This document shows positions 1-8,990 of a stretch of 64,000 nucleotides of DNA, piece after piece. The notes below the pieces were generated by a model. It saw only the letters and a list, made by a program, of their open reading frames with translations, had not been told where the DNA came from and ran no database searches. Source of the stretch: Hyphomicrobiales bacterium. Its GTDB lineage: Bacteria; Pseudomonadota; Alphaproteobacteria; Rhizobiales; Rhizobiaceae. The translations under genes were made by a program, and so were the position numbers. The DNA lies in contig UBXM01000009.1 in the NCBI GenBank assembly GCA_900469445.1, positions 1-64,000 of the forward strand, in the 5' to 3' direction. Every line of letters begins with the position of its first letter. The stretch's first letter is position 1.

Positions 1-279
1 GCGGTCAACACGATGGACCAGGACACGCAGAAGAACGCTGCCATGGTCGAGGAGCAGACGGCGGCAAGCCATGGCCTTGCCCGCGACGCCGCCTCGCTCA
101 ACGCGCTTCTTGCCCAGTTCAAGCTGTCGGTTCAGACCTACAAGTCGACCGTCCGCGCAGTAAAGGCCAACGAGACCCCCACGGCGTCACCGGCCCGCGC
201 TCTCGGTCGCAAGCTGGCAACCGCCTTCTCCGGCAATGCCGCCGTTGCCGTCAAGAACGACAGCTGGGAAGAGTTTTAA
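1..279 (+). CDS. Methyl-accepting chemotaxis protein, C-terminal fragment (5' end outside window)
   Basis: The frame is open from the first base and ends at a TAA at 277-279, so the gene begins upstream of the window. The visible part is the end of the cytoplasmic signalling coiled coil (MDQDTQKNAAMVEEQTAAS) followed by a flexible tail. The last residues, DSWEEF, match the xWxxF pentapeptide that tethers CheR/CheB in some receptors, which is an inference from known families. It is a tandem paralogue of the receptor gene at 713-2655: bases 1-124 match 2362-2485 with about six differences. A rho-independent terminator follows. Confidence 0.93.
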   Translation, partial: AVNTMDQDTQKNAAMVEEQTAASHGLARDAASLNALLAQFKLSVQTYKSTVRAVKANETPTASPARALGRKLATAFSGNAAVAVKNDSWEEF

Positions 280-349
280 GCCACGCTCGTTCCGCCGCCT
301 CCGGCTTGATCCGAGGCGGACGAGACGGTGTGATTTCCGAAATTCAGGG

Positions 350-385
350 ACGGCCGCAGCAACATCGCTGCGGCCGTTTCTTTTT
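350..385 (+). terminator. Rho-independent terminator after the first receptor gene
   Basis: A perfect 10-bp stem (350-359 with 368-377), an 8-nt loop and a T-rich tail (378-385) lie 70 bases after the receptor stop codon. Confidence 0.88.
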
Positions 386-712
386 GATCGCAAGATGCGA
401 CATTTTGTCAGAAAATGCGCAAAATGCGACACAACGTAAGATTTTATTATGATGCCCGGTTCTACGATCGAGGCAGGACATTCGAGATATACCCCGATCC
501 GACGCGCGCATGATGTGCGCCGTCCGGCCTTGCGACTGGTCGGATGGTTCTGCCTGGCACAGTCCTTTCGTCGTGGACTGTTTCCTCGCATCGAGACCCA
601 AGCCTGAACGAGCTTCGGAAGGCACGATGTGCAGGTTCCAAATGCTGCAGCCCATCCGGCGCGCCATAAGGCGTCCGGTGCTGTGGCCTCATCGTGTTTC
701 GGAGGGTATTCG
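386..712. other. Intergenic region between the two receptor genes
   Basis: This stretch holds no convincing gene. It must carry the promoter of the second receptor gene, but I could not pick a clear -35/-10 pair. The only firm element is the Shine-Dalgarno GGAGGG at 701-706, six bases before the GTG at 713. Confidence 0.6.
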
Positions 713-2655
713 GTGCTCAAGAATTTAAAGATCAAGACCAAGTTCCTGATGGCGATCGTCATCCTGAACCTTATCTCGCTGGCGGGCGTGGCTTTCGTGG
801 TCGAACGTTTCTACGCCGCCAACAACACCTATTTCAGCTTCCTCCAGAACGAAAGCAACGCCGCGACCTTCGGCCCGCGCGGCGCCGCCGGCATGTGGAC
901 GGCGATCAACTGGCTGAACCGCACGGTCAATCAGGATCCGCATTCCGACAAATTTACGGAATTTGCCGCCCGTTTCAGCAACGAGATGACCGGTGCGCGC
1001 GCCCGGCTGGCGCAGATCCCGGCCATGGTGCCAAGCCGCACCGCAGCGATCGAGGAACTTCTCACCGGCTTTGACGCCGTCAAATCCGTCGGCGGCGAGA
1101 TGATCACCGCGCATGTCACGGGCGACAAGACCCGGTTCGACGCCATGGCCGAACGCATGGAACAGTTGACCATCGATCTGTCCGCCAAATCCGGCGCCAA
1201 CAACGCCGCCATGGCCGATCTCATCAAGAATGGCGCCGATGCGCTCTCTGCCGAAGTCACAACCACCATTCTCGTTGCCGTTGTCGGCATGCTTGTCGGA
1301 AACCTGATCGCCATCGCGATCGCGCTTCTCATCGCCCAGAAGGGTGTCACGACGCCGATGGAACGCCTGCGGCAACGCATGGCCCTGCTGGCTGCCGGTG
1401 AACATGAGGCCGAAATCGACGGCCTCGACCGCAAGGACGAGATCGGCCAGATGGCGCAGACCGTTGCCGTCTTCCGCACAAATGCCGCCGACCGTCAGCG
1501 GTTGCAGAAGGAAGCCGAAGACAGCCGGGCGCTCTCGGAAGAAGAGCGGATCGCGCGCGACGAAGCCAAGGCACGTGAGGCCGCAGACGTACCTTTGCCG
1601 TCGAAAATCTCGCCCAGGGCCTCAGCCAGTTGTCCGAAGGCAATGTCTCCTACCGCATAGAACAGAACTTCGTCGCGACGCTCGATGGCGTCCGCAACGA
1701 CTTCAACACATCCGCTTCCAGGCTTCAGGCCGCCCTTGAGCAGGTTGCCGAAAACGCCCGCAGCATCGAGGCCGGTTCGGCCGAGATCAGGTCCGCCGCC
1801 GATGACCTCGCCAAGCGCACCGAACAGCAGGCCGCTTCCGTCGAGGAAACCGCCGCCGCCCTGGAAGAAATCACCACCACGGTAAAGGATGCCGCCCGCC
1901 GCGCCACAGAGGCAGGTGCGCTCGTCACACGCACACGCGAGGGTGCGGAAAAGTCGGGTGAGGTGGTCCACAACGCCGTCAAGGCGATGGAGGAGATCGA
2001 AAAATCCTCCGGCGAGATCGGCAACATCATCGGTGTCATCGACGATATCGCCTTCCAGACGAACCTTCTCGCCTTGAATGCCGGTGTCGAAGCGGCCCGC
2101 GCCGGTGACGCCGGCAAGGGTTTTGCCGTCGTCGCCCAGGAAGTGCGCGAACTCGCCCAGCGGTCGGCAAACGCCGCCAAGGAGATCAAGACGCTGATCA
2201 CCGCGTCCAATCATCAGGTCCAGAACGGCGTGCATCTGGTCGGCGAAACCGGCAAGGCGCTGGAAATTATCGTTTCGGAAGTTCAGGAGATCAACCGGCA
2301 CGTCACCGCCATCGTCGAGAGCGCGCAGGAACAGTCGTCTGGCCTGCAGCAGATCAACACCGCGGTCAACACGATGGACCAGGACACGCAGAAGAACGCC
2401 GCCATGGTCGAGGAACAGACGGCGGCAAGCCATGGCCTTGCCCGAGACGCCGCCTCGCTCAACGCCCTGCTTGGCCAGTTCAAGCTTGCAAACGCTGCGA
2501 CCGATACCGCGTCAAGCCAGCCACAAAGGTTCATGCGATCCGCTCAGGCGGATGAAGCACCCGCAGCATCACCAGCCCGCGCGCTCGGCCGCAAGCTGGC
2601 CGGAGCCTTTTCCGGCAATGCGGCGCTCAAGAACGATAGCTGGGAAGAGTTCTGA
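713..2655 (+). pseudogene. Methyl-accepting chemotaxis protein, interrupted by a 1-base frameshift
   Basis: Chemoreceptor with a first transmembrane helix at residues about 13-35, a periplasmic sensor, a second helix at about 183-207, a HAMP domain and the signalling hairpin (tip motif DIAFQTNLLALNA). It ends in the same DSWEEF tail as the upstream gene. The GTG start at 713 is supported by GGAGGG at 701-706. The reading frame switches near 1592/1593: the upstream frame runs out at 1660, while the downstream frame continues to 2655. Adding one base there would restore the junction Asp-Val-Arg-Phe-Ala-Val-Glu and give about 647 residues. It could be a genuine decayed gene, phase variation or a sequencing error. 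Both halves look otherwise intact, so the lesion is recent if real. Confidence 0.88.
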
Positions 2656-2709
2656 CGCTCCGGCGTAAGATGAGCTGAAGGGAAACCTTCAGCCTGCGAC
2701 GATATGTCC

Positions 2710-2745
2710 AGCCGCGGGAGCTTGCCGGCTTCCGCGGCTCTTTTT
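2710..2745 (+). terminator. Rho-independent terminator after second receptor gene
   Basis: Stem 2710-2719 pairs with 2730-2739 (one G-U pair) and is followed by TCTTTTT. It lies 55 bases after the receptor stop. Confidence 0.85.
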
Positions 2746-2920
2746 GTGAGCATTCCCGCCGTCAGCGCGTATTTTTGTCGCTTCCTTCGCCATTTTGACA
2801 ACCATCAATGCTGCTGCCATGCGCTGGGAGCAAGTCTGTATCGCTACGCTGGCGTTGGTAAAAGCGGCCGGGAGATCGTATTTTAGCAACAACACAGTAA
2901 CTAGAACGAAAGACAAGACC

Positions 2921-3076
2921 ATGTTTGACACAGTACGCAAGTTTGCACGCGCTCTGCGCGTTCCGTCGACCCAGGATCGGGAAATGGCATATCTCAATGA
3001 ATCCCGTGACCGCATCGATCTCGAATACCGCATGCGTCAGGTCGACCGCGGCATGTTCCGCAAGTCCGGCTTCTGA
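2921..3076 (+). CDS. Small DUF3563 family protein
   Basis: A 51-residue basic and acidic protein starting MFDTVRKFARALRVPS, with the pattern YLNESRDRIDLEYRMRQ and a closing RGMFRKSGF. This resembles the short DUF3563 proteins common in Rhizobiales, whose function is unknown. The ATG at 2921 is chosen over the upstream in-frame ATG because the conserved block begins there. It has no signal peptide or membrane segment. It is monocistronic, with a terminator upstream and about 235 bases before the next gene. Confidence 0.8.
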   Translation: MFDTVRKFARALRVPSTQDREMAYLNESRDRIDLEYRMRQVDRGMFRKSGF

Positions 3077-3311
3077 ACGTCCCGTTTAACGATTGAATGC
3101 TGAAGTGCCATCGGCGATCCGCCTTTGGCACCCGGGAAGGCGAGGGCAAGCCCCTTGCGCCGAAGTGGACCTGTCGATGTCCATGACGAGGATCGTCCCT
3201 GCGACGCCATCCCAAAAATCGACACGATTATCGGCTTCCGCTATCGCAACGTTCAACAATATAGCCAATTGAGGCCGGTCCTGTCTGGATCGACTGACAG
3301 GTTCGCCACCG

Positions 3312-3887
3312 ATGCCGTTTCGCCGTCGTACTCCTCTTTCACTTCGTCAGAGGCTTTTCGGGATGTTTGTCCCGAAAAAAGGGTTTCGGCGTGCGCTTGC
3401 CTATTATCGCCTCAGGATCATGCGGATCGGTGGTTCGCCCCACGCGGTCGCCGGCGGTGTTGCGGTTGGCGTCCTCAGCGCATGGACACCCTTTCTCGGC
3501 TTCCATGTCCTGTTCGCGATCCCGATTGCGTGGCTTTTCGGAGGCAGCATGATTGCGGCGGCCATAGGCACGACATTCGCCAATCCCCTGACCTGTCCGA
3601 TCATCTGGCCGCTCACCTGGGAAGTCGGACAGTTCATGCTCGGCGGCGAGCCCGGATCGGGCCATATCGATTTCGACGCACTGTTTTCCCATCTGGATGT
3701 CTCGCAGCTCTGGCGTCCGGTGCTGGAACCCATGCTGCTCGGTTCCCTGCCGCTCGGGCTTTTCTGTGCTCTTTTATTCTATGCCGTGACCTATCTTGCC
3801 GTGCGCGGTTTCCGCAATCGTCGCATCAGCCGCTTGACGGAACGGGCAAGACACCTCAAGTCAGCCGAAACCGGATCGGCAATTTAG
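3312..3887 (+). CDS. DUF2062 domain membrane protein
   Basis: A 191-residue protein with a basic N-terminus and hydrophobic segments around residues 45-90 and 140-165. The motif [15 protein letters not shown] followed by TPFLGFH and TFANPLTCP is typical of DUF2062. The function of the family is not established. It ends 17 bases before acpS on the same strand and is probably part of the same operon, an arrangement I associate with rhizobia. Confidence 0.85.
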   Translation: MPFRRRTPLSLRQRLFGMFVPKKGFRRALAYYRLRIMRIGGSPHAVAGGVAVGVLSAWTPFLGFHVLFAIPIAWLFGGSMIAAAIGTTFANPLTCPIIWPLTWEVGQFMLGGEPGSGHIDFDALFSHLDVSQLWRPVLEPMLLGSLPLGLFCALLFYAVTYLAVRGFRNRRISRLTERARHLKSAETGSAI

Positions 3888-3904
3888 GCGACAGGATTGG
3901 CTTG

Positions 3905-4309
3905 ATGATTATCGGCATGGGCAGCGACCTCATAGACATAAGGCGCGTGGAGAAATCAATCGAACGGTTCGGCGAACGTTTCACCCATCGCTGTTTCACC
4001 GAAATCGAGCGGGCCAAGTCCGAGCGCCGCAAGAACCGGGCGGAATCCTACGCAAAGCGATTTGCCGCCAAGGAAGCCTGTTCCAAGGCGCTCGGCACGG
4101 GTCTTGCCAACGGCGTGTTCTGGAAAGACATGGGCGTCGTCAATCTGCCGGGCGGCAAGCCGACAATGGTGTTGACCGGAGGTGCCGGCGAACGGCTGGC
4201 GGAACTCATGCCGGCCGGCCACGAACCCGTCATCCACATCACCATTACCGACGAATATCCCTACGCCCAGGCCTTCGTGATCATCGAGGCGCGCCCGGTA
4301 TCCACCTGA
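3905..4309 (+). CDS. acpS: Holo-[acyl-carrier-protein] synthase
   Basis: Transfers the 4'-phosphopantetheine arm from CoA to a serine of acyl carrier protein, activating it for fatty-acid synthesis in the cytoplasm. The 134-residue product has the family motif GxDLxxxxR near the start (Asp8) and [16 protein letters not shown] (Glu57); these two acidic residues bind magnesium in the family. Length is normal. The ATG at 3905 gives the canonical [12 protein letters not shown] start. lepB follows after 125 bases. Confidence 0.95.
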   Translation: MIIGMGSDLIDIRRVEKSIERFGERFTHRCFTEIERAKSERRKNRAESYAKRFAAKEACSKALGTGLANGVFWKDMGVVNLPGGKPTMVLTGGAGERLAELMPAGHEPVIHITITDEYPYAQAFVIIEARPVST

Positions 4310-4434
4310 TGCACAAACCGAAAAGATCGTTTGGGGCGATCGATGAAGGTTTAGTAATCCCACCACCATTGCCGAGGCTTGGCTAAGCGTTTAGACAGTT
4401 CAGCCACTCGCCCCGAGATAGAAAGATTTTTGAC

Positions 4435-5184
4435 GTGTCCGATAAAGCCGAGACGAAGCAGCCGAATGCCCTTTGGGAGAACATCAAGGTCATCATTCAG
4501 GCCCTGCTGCTTGCCATGGTCATCCGTACGGTTCTGTTCCAGCCCTTCACCATTCCGTCCGGCTCGATGATGCCGACCCTGCTCGTCGGCGACTACATCT
4601 TCGTCAACAAGTTCGCTTACGGCTATTCGAAATATTCGCTGCCCTTTTCGCCGGATCTGTTCGATGGCCGCGTTCTGGAGTTCAGCGAGCCGAAGCGTGG
4701 CGACGTCATCGTCTTCCGCCTGCCGCAGCAGCCGGAAATCGACTATATCAAGCGTCTGATCGGCCTGCCGGGCGACAAGGTCCAGATGCGCGAAGGCATT
4801 CTCTATATCAACGGCCAGCCGGTGCCGAAGCAGGCCGATGGCAGCTTCACCTCGGATTACCGTCTCGACCCGGGTGCCAACGTTCCGGTCTTCCGCGAAA
4901 CGCTCGACACCGGCAAGACCTACGATACGCTCGACCAGATCCCGAATTCCCGTGGCGACAACACGCCTGAATTCACCGTGCCGGAAGGCCACTATTTCTT
5001 CATGGGCGACAACCGCGACAACTCGCTCGACAGCCGCTTCGACGTCGGTTTCGTTCCGGCTGAGAACCTCGTCGGTCGTGCCAGCGTCATCTTCTTCTCG
5101 CTCGGCAACGACACCTCGTTCCGCGAGATCTGGAAATGGCCGTCCAACATGCGTTGGGACCGTCTGTTCAAGGGCGTCAACTGA
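4435..5184 (+). CDS. lepB: Signal peptidase I
   Basis: Inner-membrane serine protease that removes signal peptides from exported proteins. The 249-residue product has an N-terminal membrane anchor at about 18-40, the catalytic serine box PSGSMMPTLL (Ser44) and the catalytic lysine in YIKRLIGLPGD (Lys106). The C-terminal box GDNRDNSLDSR is also present. Translation begins at a GTG at 4435. Its stop codon overlaps the rnc start (ATGA), which implies translational coupling. Confidence 0.96.
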   Translation: MSDKAETKQPNALWENIKVIIQALLLAMVIRTVLFQPFTIPSGSMMPTLLVGDYIFVNKFAYGYSKYSLPFSPDLFDGRVLEFSEPKRGDVIVFRLPQQPEIDYIKRLIGLPGDKVQMREGILYINGQPVPKQADGSFTSDYRLDPGANVPVFRETLDTGKTYDTLDQIPNSRGDNTPEFTVPEGHYFFMGDNRDNSLDSRFDVGFVPAENLVGRASVIFFSLGNDTSFREIWKWPSNMRWDRLFKGVN

Positions 5185-5894
5185 TGAAGATGAGACCTTT
5201 GTCGGCAGAGGAACGGGGCCAGCTGGAAACGGCGATCGGTCATGTCTTTGCCGACAAGCAGTGGCTTGACCGGGCACTGACCCATGCCAGCACCGGCACC
5301 GCCAAGAATGCAAATTACGAACGTCTGGAGTTTTTAGGCGACCGCGTGCTTGGTCTGTGCGTCGCCGAACTTCTCTTCACCACCTTCCGCGCGGCGGAAG
5401 AAGGGGAGTTGTCGGTTCGTCTCAACCAGCTGGTCAGCGCCGAAAGCTGCGCCATCGTGGCCGACCAGCTGGAATTGCACCGTTTCATCCGCACGGGAGC
5501 CGACGTCAAGAAACTGACCGGCAAGCGCATGCTCAATGTTCGCGCCGATGTGGTGGAAAGCCTGATCGCTGCGCTCTATCTTGATGGTGGGCTCGAAGTT
5601 GCCCGTGCGTTCATCCTGCGTTACTGGCAGGATAGGGCGGAAAAGCCCGATGCGGCGCGGCGGGACGCCAAGACCGAGCTGCAGGAATGGGCGCATGCGA
5701 AGTTCAACACCACCCCGTCCTACAGGGTGGACGACCGTTCCGGACCGGATCATGATCCGCGTTTCACGGTAACGGTGGAAATAAAGGGCGTCGCGCCCGA
5801 AACCGGCACCGACCGGTCGAAACGGGCAGCCGAGCAGGTTGCCGCAACGAAGCTCCTCGAGCGCGAGGGCATCTGGCAGAAAAGCCAGGATTGA
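5184..5894 (+). CDS. rnc: Ribonuclease III
   Basis: Double-strand-specific endoribonuclease that matures rRNA precursors and processes structured mRNAs. The 236-residue protein has the RNase III signature ERLEFLGD at 46-53, a second acidic catalytic cluster in DVVESLIAALYLDGG, and a C-terminal double-stranded RNA-binding domain from about residue 160. The ATG at 5184 overlaps the lepB stop; another ATG lies two codons later. era begins 10 bases after its stop, making lepB-rnc-era a compact operon. Confidence 0.96.
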   Translation: MKMRPLSAEERGQLETAIGHVFADKQWLDRALTHASTGTAKNANYERLEFLGDRVLGLCVAELLFTTFRAAEEGELSVRLNQLVSAESCAIVADQLELHRFIRTGADVKKLTGKRMLNVRADVVESLIAALYLDGGLEVARAFILRYWQDRAEKPDAARRDAKTELQEWAHAKFNTTPSYRVDDRSGPDHDPRFTVTVEIKGVAPETGTDRSKRAAEQVAATKLLEREGIWQKSQD

Positions 5895-5904
5895 TTGGAC
5901 CGAT

Positions 5905-6849
5905 ATGACCGAAGACCACAACATTGCCGGCGAAGAAAATGAAGCTCCTGCCGGCCCGACCCATTCCGGCTTCGTCGCCCTGATCGGCGCCACCAATGCC
6001 GGCAAGTCGACGCTGGTCAACCGCCTCGTCGGTGCCAAGGTCTCGATCGTCAGCCACAAGGTCCAGACGACGCGCGCCATCGTGCGTGGCATCGCCATCC
6101 ATGACAATGCCCAGATCGTCTTCATGGATACGCCCGGTATCTTCAAGCCGCGCCGCAGGCTCGACCGCGCCATGGTGACCACCGCCTGGGGCGGTGCCAA
6201 GGACGCCGACGTGATCGCGCTGCTGATCGACAGTGAACGCGGCATCCGCGGCGACGCCGAGACGATCCTCGAAGGCCTGAAGGAAGTCCGTCAGCCGAAG
6301 ATCCTGCTTTTGAACAAGATCGACCAGGTCAAGCGCGAGGATTTGCTGGCGCTCGCCGCAGCCGCAAACGAGCGGGTCGAGTTCGAGCGCACCTTCATGA
6401 TTTCGGCCACCACCGGTTCCGGCTGTGACGACCTGATGAATTACTTCGCCACGACCCTGCCGGAAGGTCCTTGGTATTATCCGGAAGACCAGATTTCCGA
6501 TCTGCCCATGCGCCAGCTTGCGGCTGAAATCACCCGCGAAAAGCTCTTCCTTCGCCTGCACCAGGAACTTCCCTACGCCTCTCACGTTGAGACGGAAAAG
6601 TGGGAAGAGCGCAAGGACGGCTCGGTTCGCATCGAACAGGTCATCTACGTCGAACGCGAGAGCCAGAAGAAGATCGCGCTCGGCAAGGGCGGAGAGGCGA
6701 TTAAGGCGATCTCGACGGCATCCCGCAAGGAGCTGTCGGAAATCCTCGAACAGCCGGTGCATCTCTTCCTGTTCGTCAAGGTACGCGAAAACTGGGGCGA
6801 CGACCCGGAACGCTTCCGCGAAATGGGACTGGAATTCCCCAGGGGATGA
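5905..6849 (+). CDS. era: GTPase Era
   Basis: Essential GTPase that binds 16S rRNA and assists 30S subunit maturation. The 314-residue protein has G1 GATNAGKS (28-35), G3 DTPG (75-78) and G4 NKID (137-140). A C-terminal KH RNA-binding domain contains GKGG at 260-263. The ATG at 5905 precedes a short acidic leader. It is the last gene of the lepB-rnc-era operon. recO, often adjacent to era, lies about 1.4 kb downstream beyond two small genes. Confidence 0.96.
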   Translation: MTEDHNIAGEENEAPAGPTHSGFVALIGATNAGKSTLVNRLVGAKVSIVSHKVQTTRAIVRGIAIHDNAQIVFMDTPGIFKPRRRLDRAMVTTAWGGAKDADVIALLIDSERGIRGDAETILEGLKEVRQPKILLLNKIDQVKREDLLALAAAANERVEFERTFMISATTGSGCDDLMNYFATTLPEGPWYYPEDQISDLPMRQLAAEITREKLFLRLHQELPYASHVETEKWEERKDGSVRIEQVIYVERESQKKIALGKGGEAIKAISTASRKELSEILEQPVHLFLFVKVRENWGDDPERFREMGLEFPRG

Positions 6850-6987
6850 TTCGGCTGCTTCGGTACGGTGGCGTACATAAGTAGCCCTTCTTCTTGATTT
6901 TCCTTGGGTGGCGGCCGATTTGAGCGGGATCGCTCGCGGCGGAAAGTGATATATTGTTGGGAAACTGCGCAACTTGGCGCGGTGAAC

Positions 6988-7016
6988 TTGACATGGCGCA
7001 ACTGTCGAACTTTGAT
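6988..7016 (+). promoter_or_regulatory. Probable sigma-70 type promoter for the PAS protein gene
   Basis: A perfect TTGACA at 6988-6993 is spaced 17 bases from TTTGAT at 7011-7016, upstream of the ATG at 7090. No experimental support is available. Confidence 0.5.
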
Positions 7017-7089
7017 TTCGCTCGGAACAGCGCAATCAAAGCTGTTTGCAACAGAGATGGAATAGAACCCCACAAGGATTGCGAGCTGC

Positions 7090-7605
7090 ATGGGCACCAG
7101 CAAATATATGGGACGAGACAAGGGCGTGGATCTGAAGGACGCTGTTGGGTTCTTCAGCTGGGATCTCAACGAGAACAAGGTCTTTGCCGACAGTGTTTTC
7201 GCCTACATCTATGGCATCCCGCCTCATGAACTGGAGGTCGGGGCGCCGATCGAGCAGGTCATCAAGCATGTTGCGGAAGACGACATGCCGCGGGTGGCCA
7301 AGGCGTTGCACGAGACGATCGTATCCGGCAAAACCTGTTATCAGACCTACCACATTGCGCATCCGAGTGGCCGCAGCATCGTGGTTACGGGGCAGGGCCG
7401 CTGCCTGCGTAACGGCGATGGCATGCCGTCGATCTATACGGGTCTGGTGACCGCCGAGGAAAAGGGCGCGATGGTGAGCGAACCGGATCCCCTGGCTTCG
7501 CATTGCATGGAAGCGCTGAAGCTTGCCAAACATCGCCGGCATGCCTTGGCAGAACGTTACCTGACTTCCGCCTTGGGAGCGCTCGGCCGCCGGGGTGACA
7601 ACTGA
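7090..7605 (+). CDS. Stand-alone PAS domain protein
   Basis: A 171-residue soluble protein whose residues about 15-125 form a PAS fold: FFSWDLNENKVFADSVFAYIYG, an EDDMPRVAKALHETI helix and a GRSIVVTGQGRCLRN strand pair. There is no kinase, GGDEF, EAL or HTH output domain, only a helical tail. It probably acts as a small sensor or protein-interaction module, but the ligand and partner are unknown. It has its own promoter between era and recO. Confidence 0.75.
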   Translation: MGTSKYMGRDKGVDLKDAVGFFSWDLNENKVFADSVFAYIYGIPPHELEVGAPIEQVIKHVAEDDMPRVAKALHETIVSGKTCYQTYHIAHPSGRSIVVTGQGRCLRNGDGMPSIYTGLVTAEEKGAMVSEPDPLASHCMEALKLAKHRRHALAERYLTSALGALGRRGDN

Positions 7606-7621
7606 TCCTGCAACGAGAAAT

Positions 7622-7657
7622 ACCGGCGGCATCCGCGTCGGTCTGCCGCCGGTTTTC
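7622..7657. terminator. Terminator hairpin between convergent genes
   Basis: A perfect 10-bp stem (7622-7631 with 7644-7653) is followed by TTTT on the plus strand. It sits between the PAS gene and the convergent gene ending at 7661 and could serve both. Confidence 0.75.
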
Positions 7658-7660
7658 CCA

Positions 7661-8053
7661 TCACTTCTGACGATCCATCAGCGCCTTGACTTCCTGGAAG
7701 CGGCGGCGGTTTTCCGGTTCCTGTTCGCCCGGACCGTAGCAGGTCTTGGAAATGCAGAAGCGGACGAGACCGAAAGGCGGCGTCGCCTTGTCGAATTCAC
7801 AGTCGATCTCGTTGTTGTAATCGGTCGGCTTGGCATCCTCGCGGGTCGAATAGGTCAGCCGGGCGCCGGGTGGATCGAGCTCGGGAAAGGATTGCACGAT
7901 CCCGGTCTTCAGCGTCTGCACCAGCAGGAAGTTCTTTGCCACCGCGACACAGGCCTGTTCCAGCTGCGGTGACTGCGCCGCCGCCGACTGAGGCTGAATA
8001 AACCCGACAAGGGCGGCGGATGCCGCAGCAACCGCGAAAACGACGTGTCTCAT
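7661..8053 (-). CDS. Small secreted protein of unknown function
   Basis: The 130-residue product starts MRHVVFAVAAASAALVG and has a clear Sec signal peptide ending near AAAQS. The mature part has four cysteines, including CEFDKATPPFG and ISKTCYG, that could form disulfides in the periplasm. The ATG at 8053 is preceded by AGGGAG, which favours it over an upstream extension. I do not recognise a named family. Confidence 0.75.
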   Translation of the reverse strand: MRHVVFAVAAASAALVGFIQPQSAAAQSPQLEQACVAVAKNFLLVQTLKTGIVQSFPELDPPGARLTYSTREDAKPTDYNNEIDCEFDKATPPFGLVRFCISKTCYGPGEQEPENRRRFQEVKALMDRQK

Positions 8054-8231
8054 GGGAACTCCCTGAACCTGTTCTATGCTGGCGAATGAATTCCGCTGAG
8101 GGGCAATTTGTTCCACGCAAGATGACGCACTATCGCAGTTTTCCGCCGGCTGTTGCAGATCGCGAAACCGATTCAATCTGAACGACTTATGGGGTAGAAC
8201 TGAATCAGTTCGGAAAGGTCTTCAAGTATCG

Positions 8232-8987
8232 ATGCAGTGGCAGGACGAGGCGATCATTATCGGCGTCAAGCGGCATGGCGAAACCAGCGTCATCGCCGAG
8301 CTGATGACGCGTGAGCGCGGTCGCCATCTCGGCCTTGTCCGGTCCGGTCGCTCGCGCTCCATGCAGCCGGTGCTGCAGCCGGGAAACCGGGTGGAAGCCG
8401 TCTGGCGCGCAAGGCTCGACGAGCATTTAGGCGAGCTGAAACTCGAGCCGGTGAGGCTGAGAGCCGCCAAGCTGATGGAGACCGCCACCGCCGTTTACGG
8501 CGTGCAGGCCATGGGCGCTCTGCTGCGCCTTCTTCCCGAACGTGATCCGCATCCGCATCTCTTCGATGCGCTTGACGTCATTCTCGATACGATGGACGAC
8601 CCGGCGGATGCCGGCGAACTTTTCGTCCGGTTCGAACTCGCCGTCCTGAACGATCTCGGTTACGGCCTCGACCTTACCGAATGCGCGGCAACCGGCGTGC
8701 GGCAGAACCTGCTCTATGTCTCGCCGAAAAGCGGCCGTGCCGTCTGCGGCGAGGCGGGTGCGCCCTATGCCGACCGCATGCTGACGCTGCCGGCATTCCT
8801 CGGGGAGGGGCCGAAGCCGGCGGCCGACCGCGAAAGCATGCTTGAAGCCTTCAGGCTTACGCAGTTCTTTCTGCACCGACACGTCTACGAGCCGCGCGGC
8901 ATCACCGCCAACGATGCCCGTGAGGGCTTTGTTCAGGCAGCATTAAAGGCGCTCTCGGCGCCCCGCACAGACCGTCAGGCCGGCTGA
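8232..8987 (+). CDS. recO: DNA repair protein RecO
   Basis: Recombination mediator that loads RecA on SSB-coated DNA in the RecFOR gap-repair pathway. The 251-residue protein has an N-terminal OB-fold ([28 protein letters not shown] pattern) followed by the family's helical domain. The normally cysteine-rich zinc region retains few cysteines ([14 protein letters not shown]). Length is normal. It converges with the MFS gene, with only 3 bases between the stops. Confidence 0.93.
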   Translation: MQWQDEAIIIGVKRHGETSVIAELMTRERGRHLGLVRSGRSRSMQPVLQPGNRVEAVWRARLDEHLGELKLEPVRLRAAKLMETATAVYGVQAMGALLRLLPERDPHPHLFDALDVILDTMDDPADAGELFVRFELAVLNDLGYGLDLTECAATGVRQNLLYVSPKSGRAVCGEAGAPYADRMLTLPAFLGEGPKPAADRESMLEAFRLTQFFLHRHVYEPRGITANDAREGFVQAALKALSAPRTDRQAG

Positions 8988-8990
8988 AGC

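Noticed and set aside
580..600. Possible sigma-54 promoter upstream of the second chemoreceptor gene
   Set aside because: The TGGCAC half in this gap lacks a correctly spaced TTGC partner.
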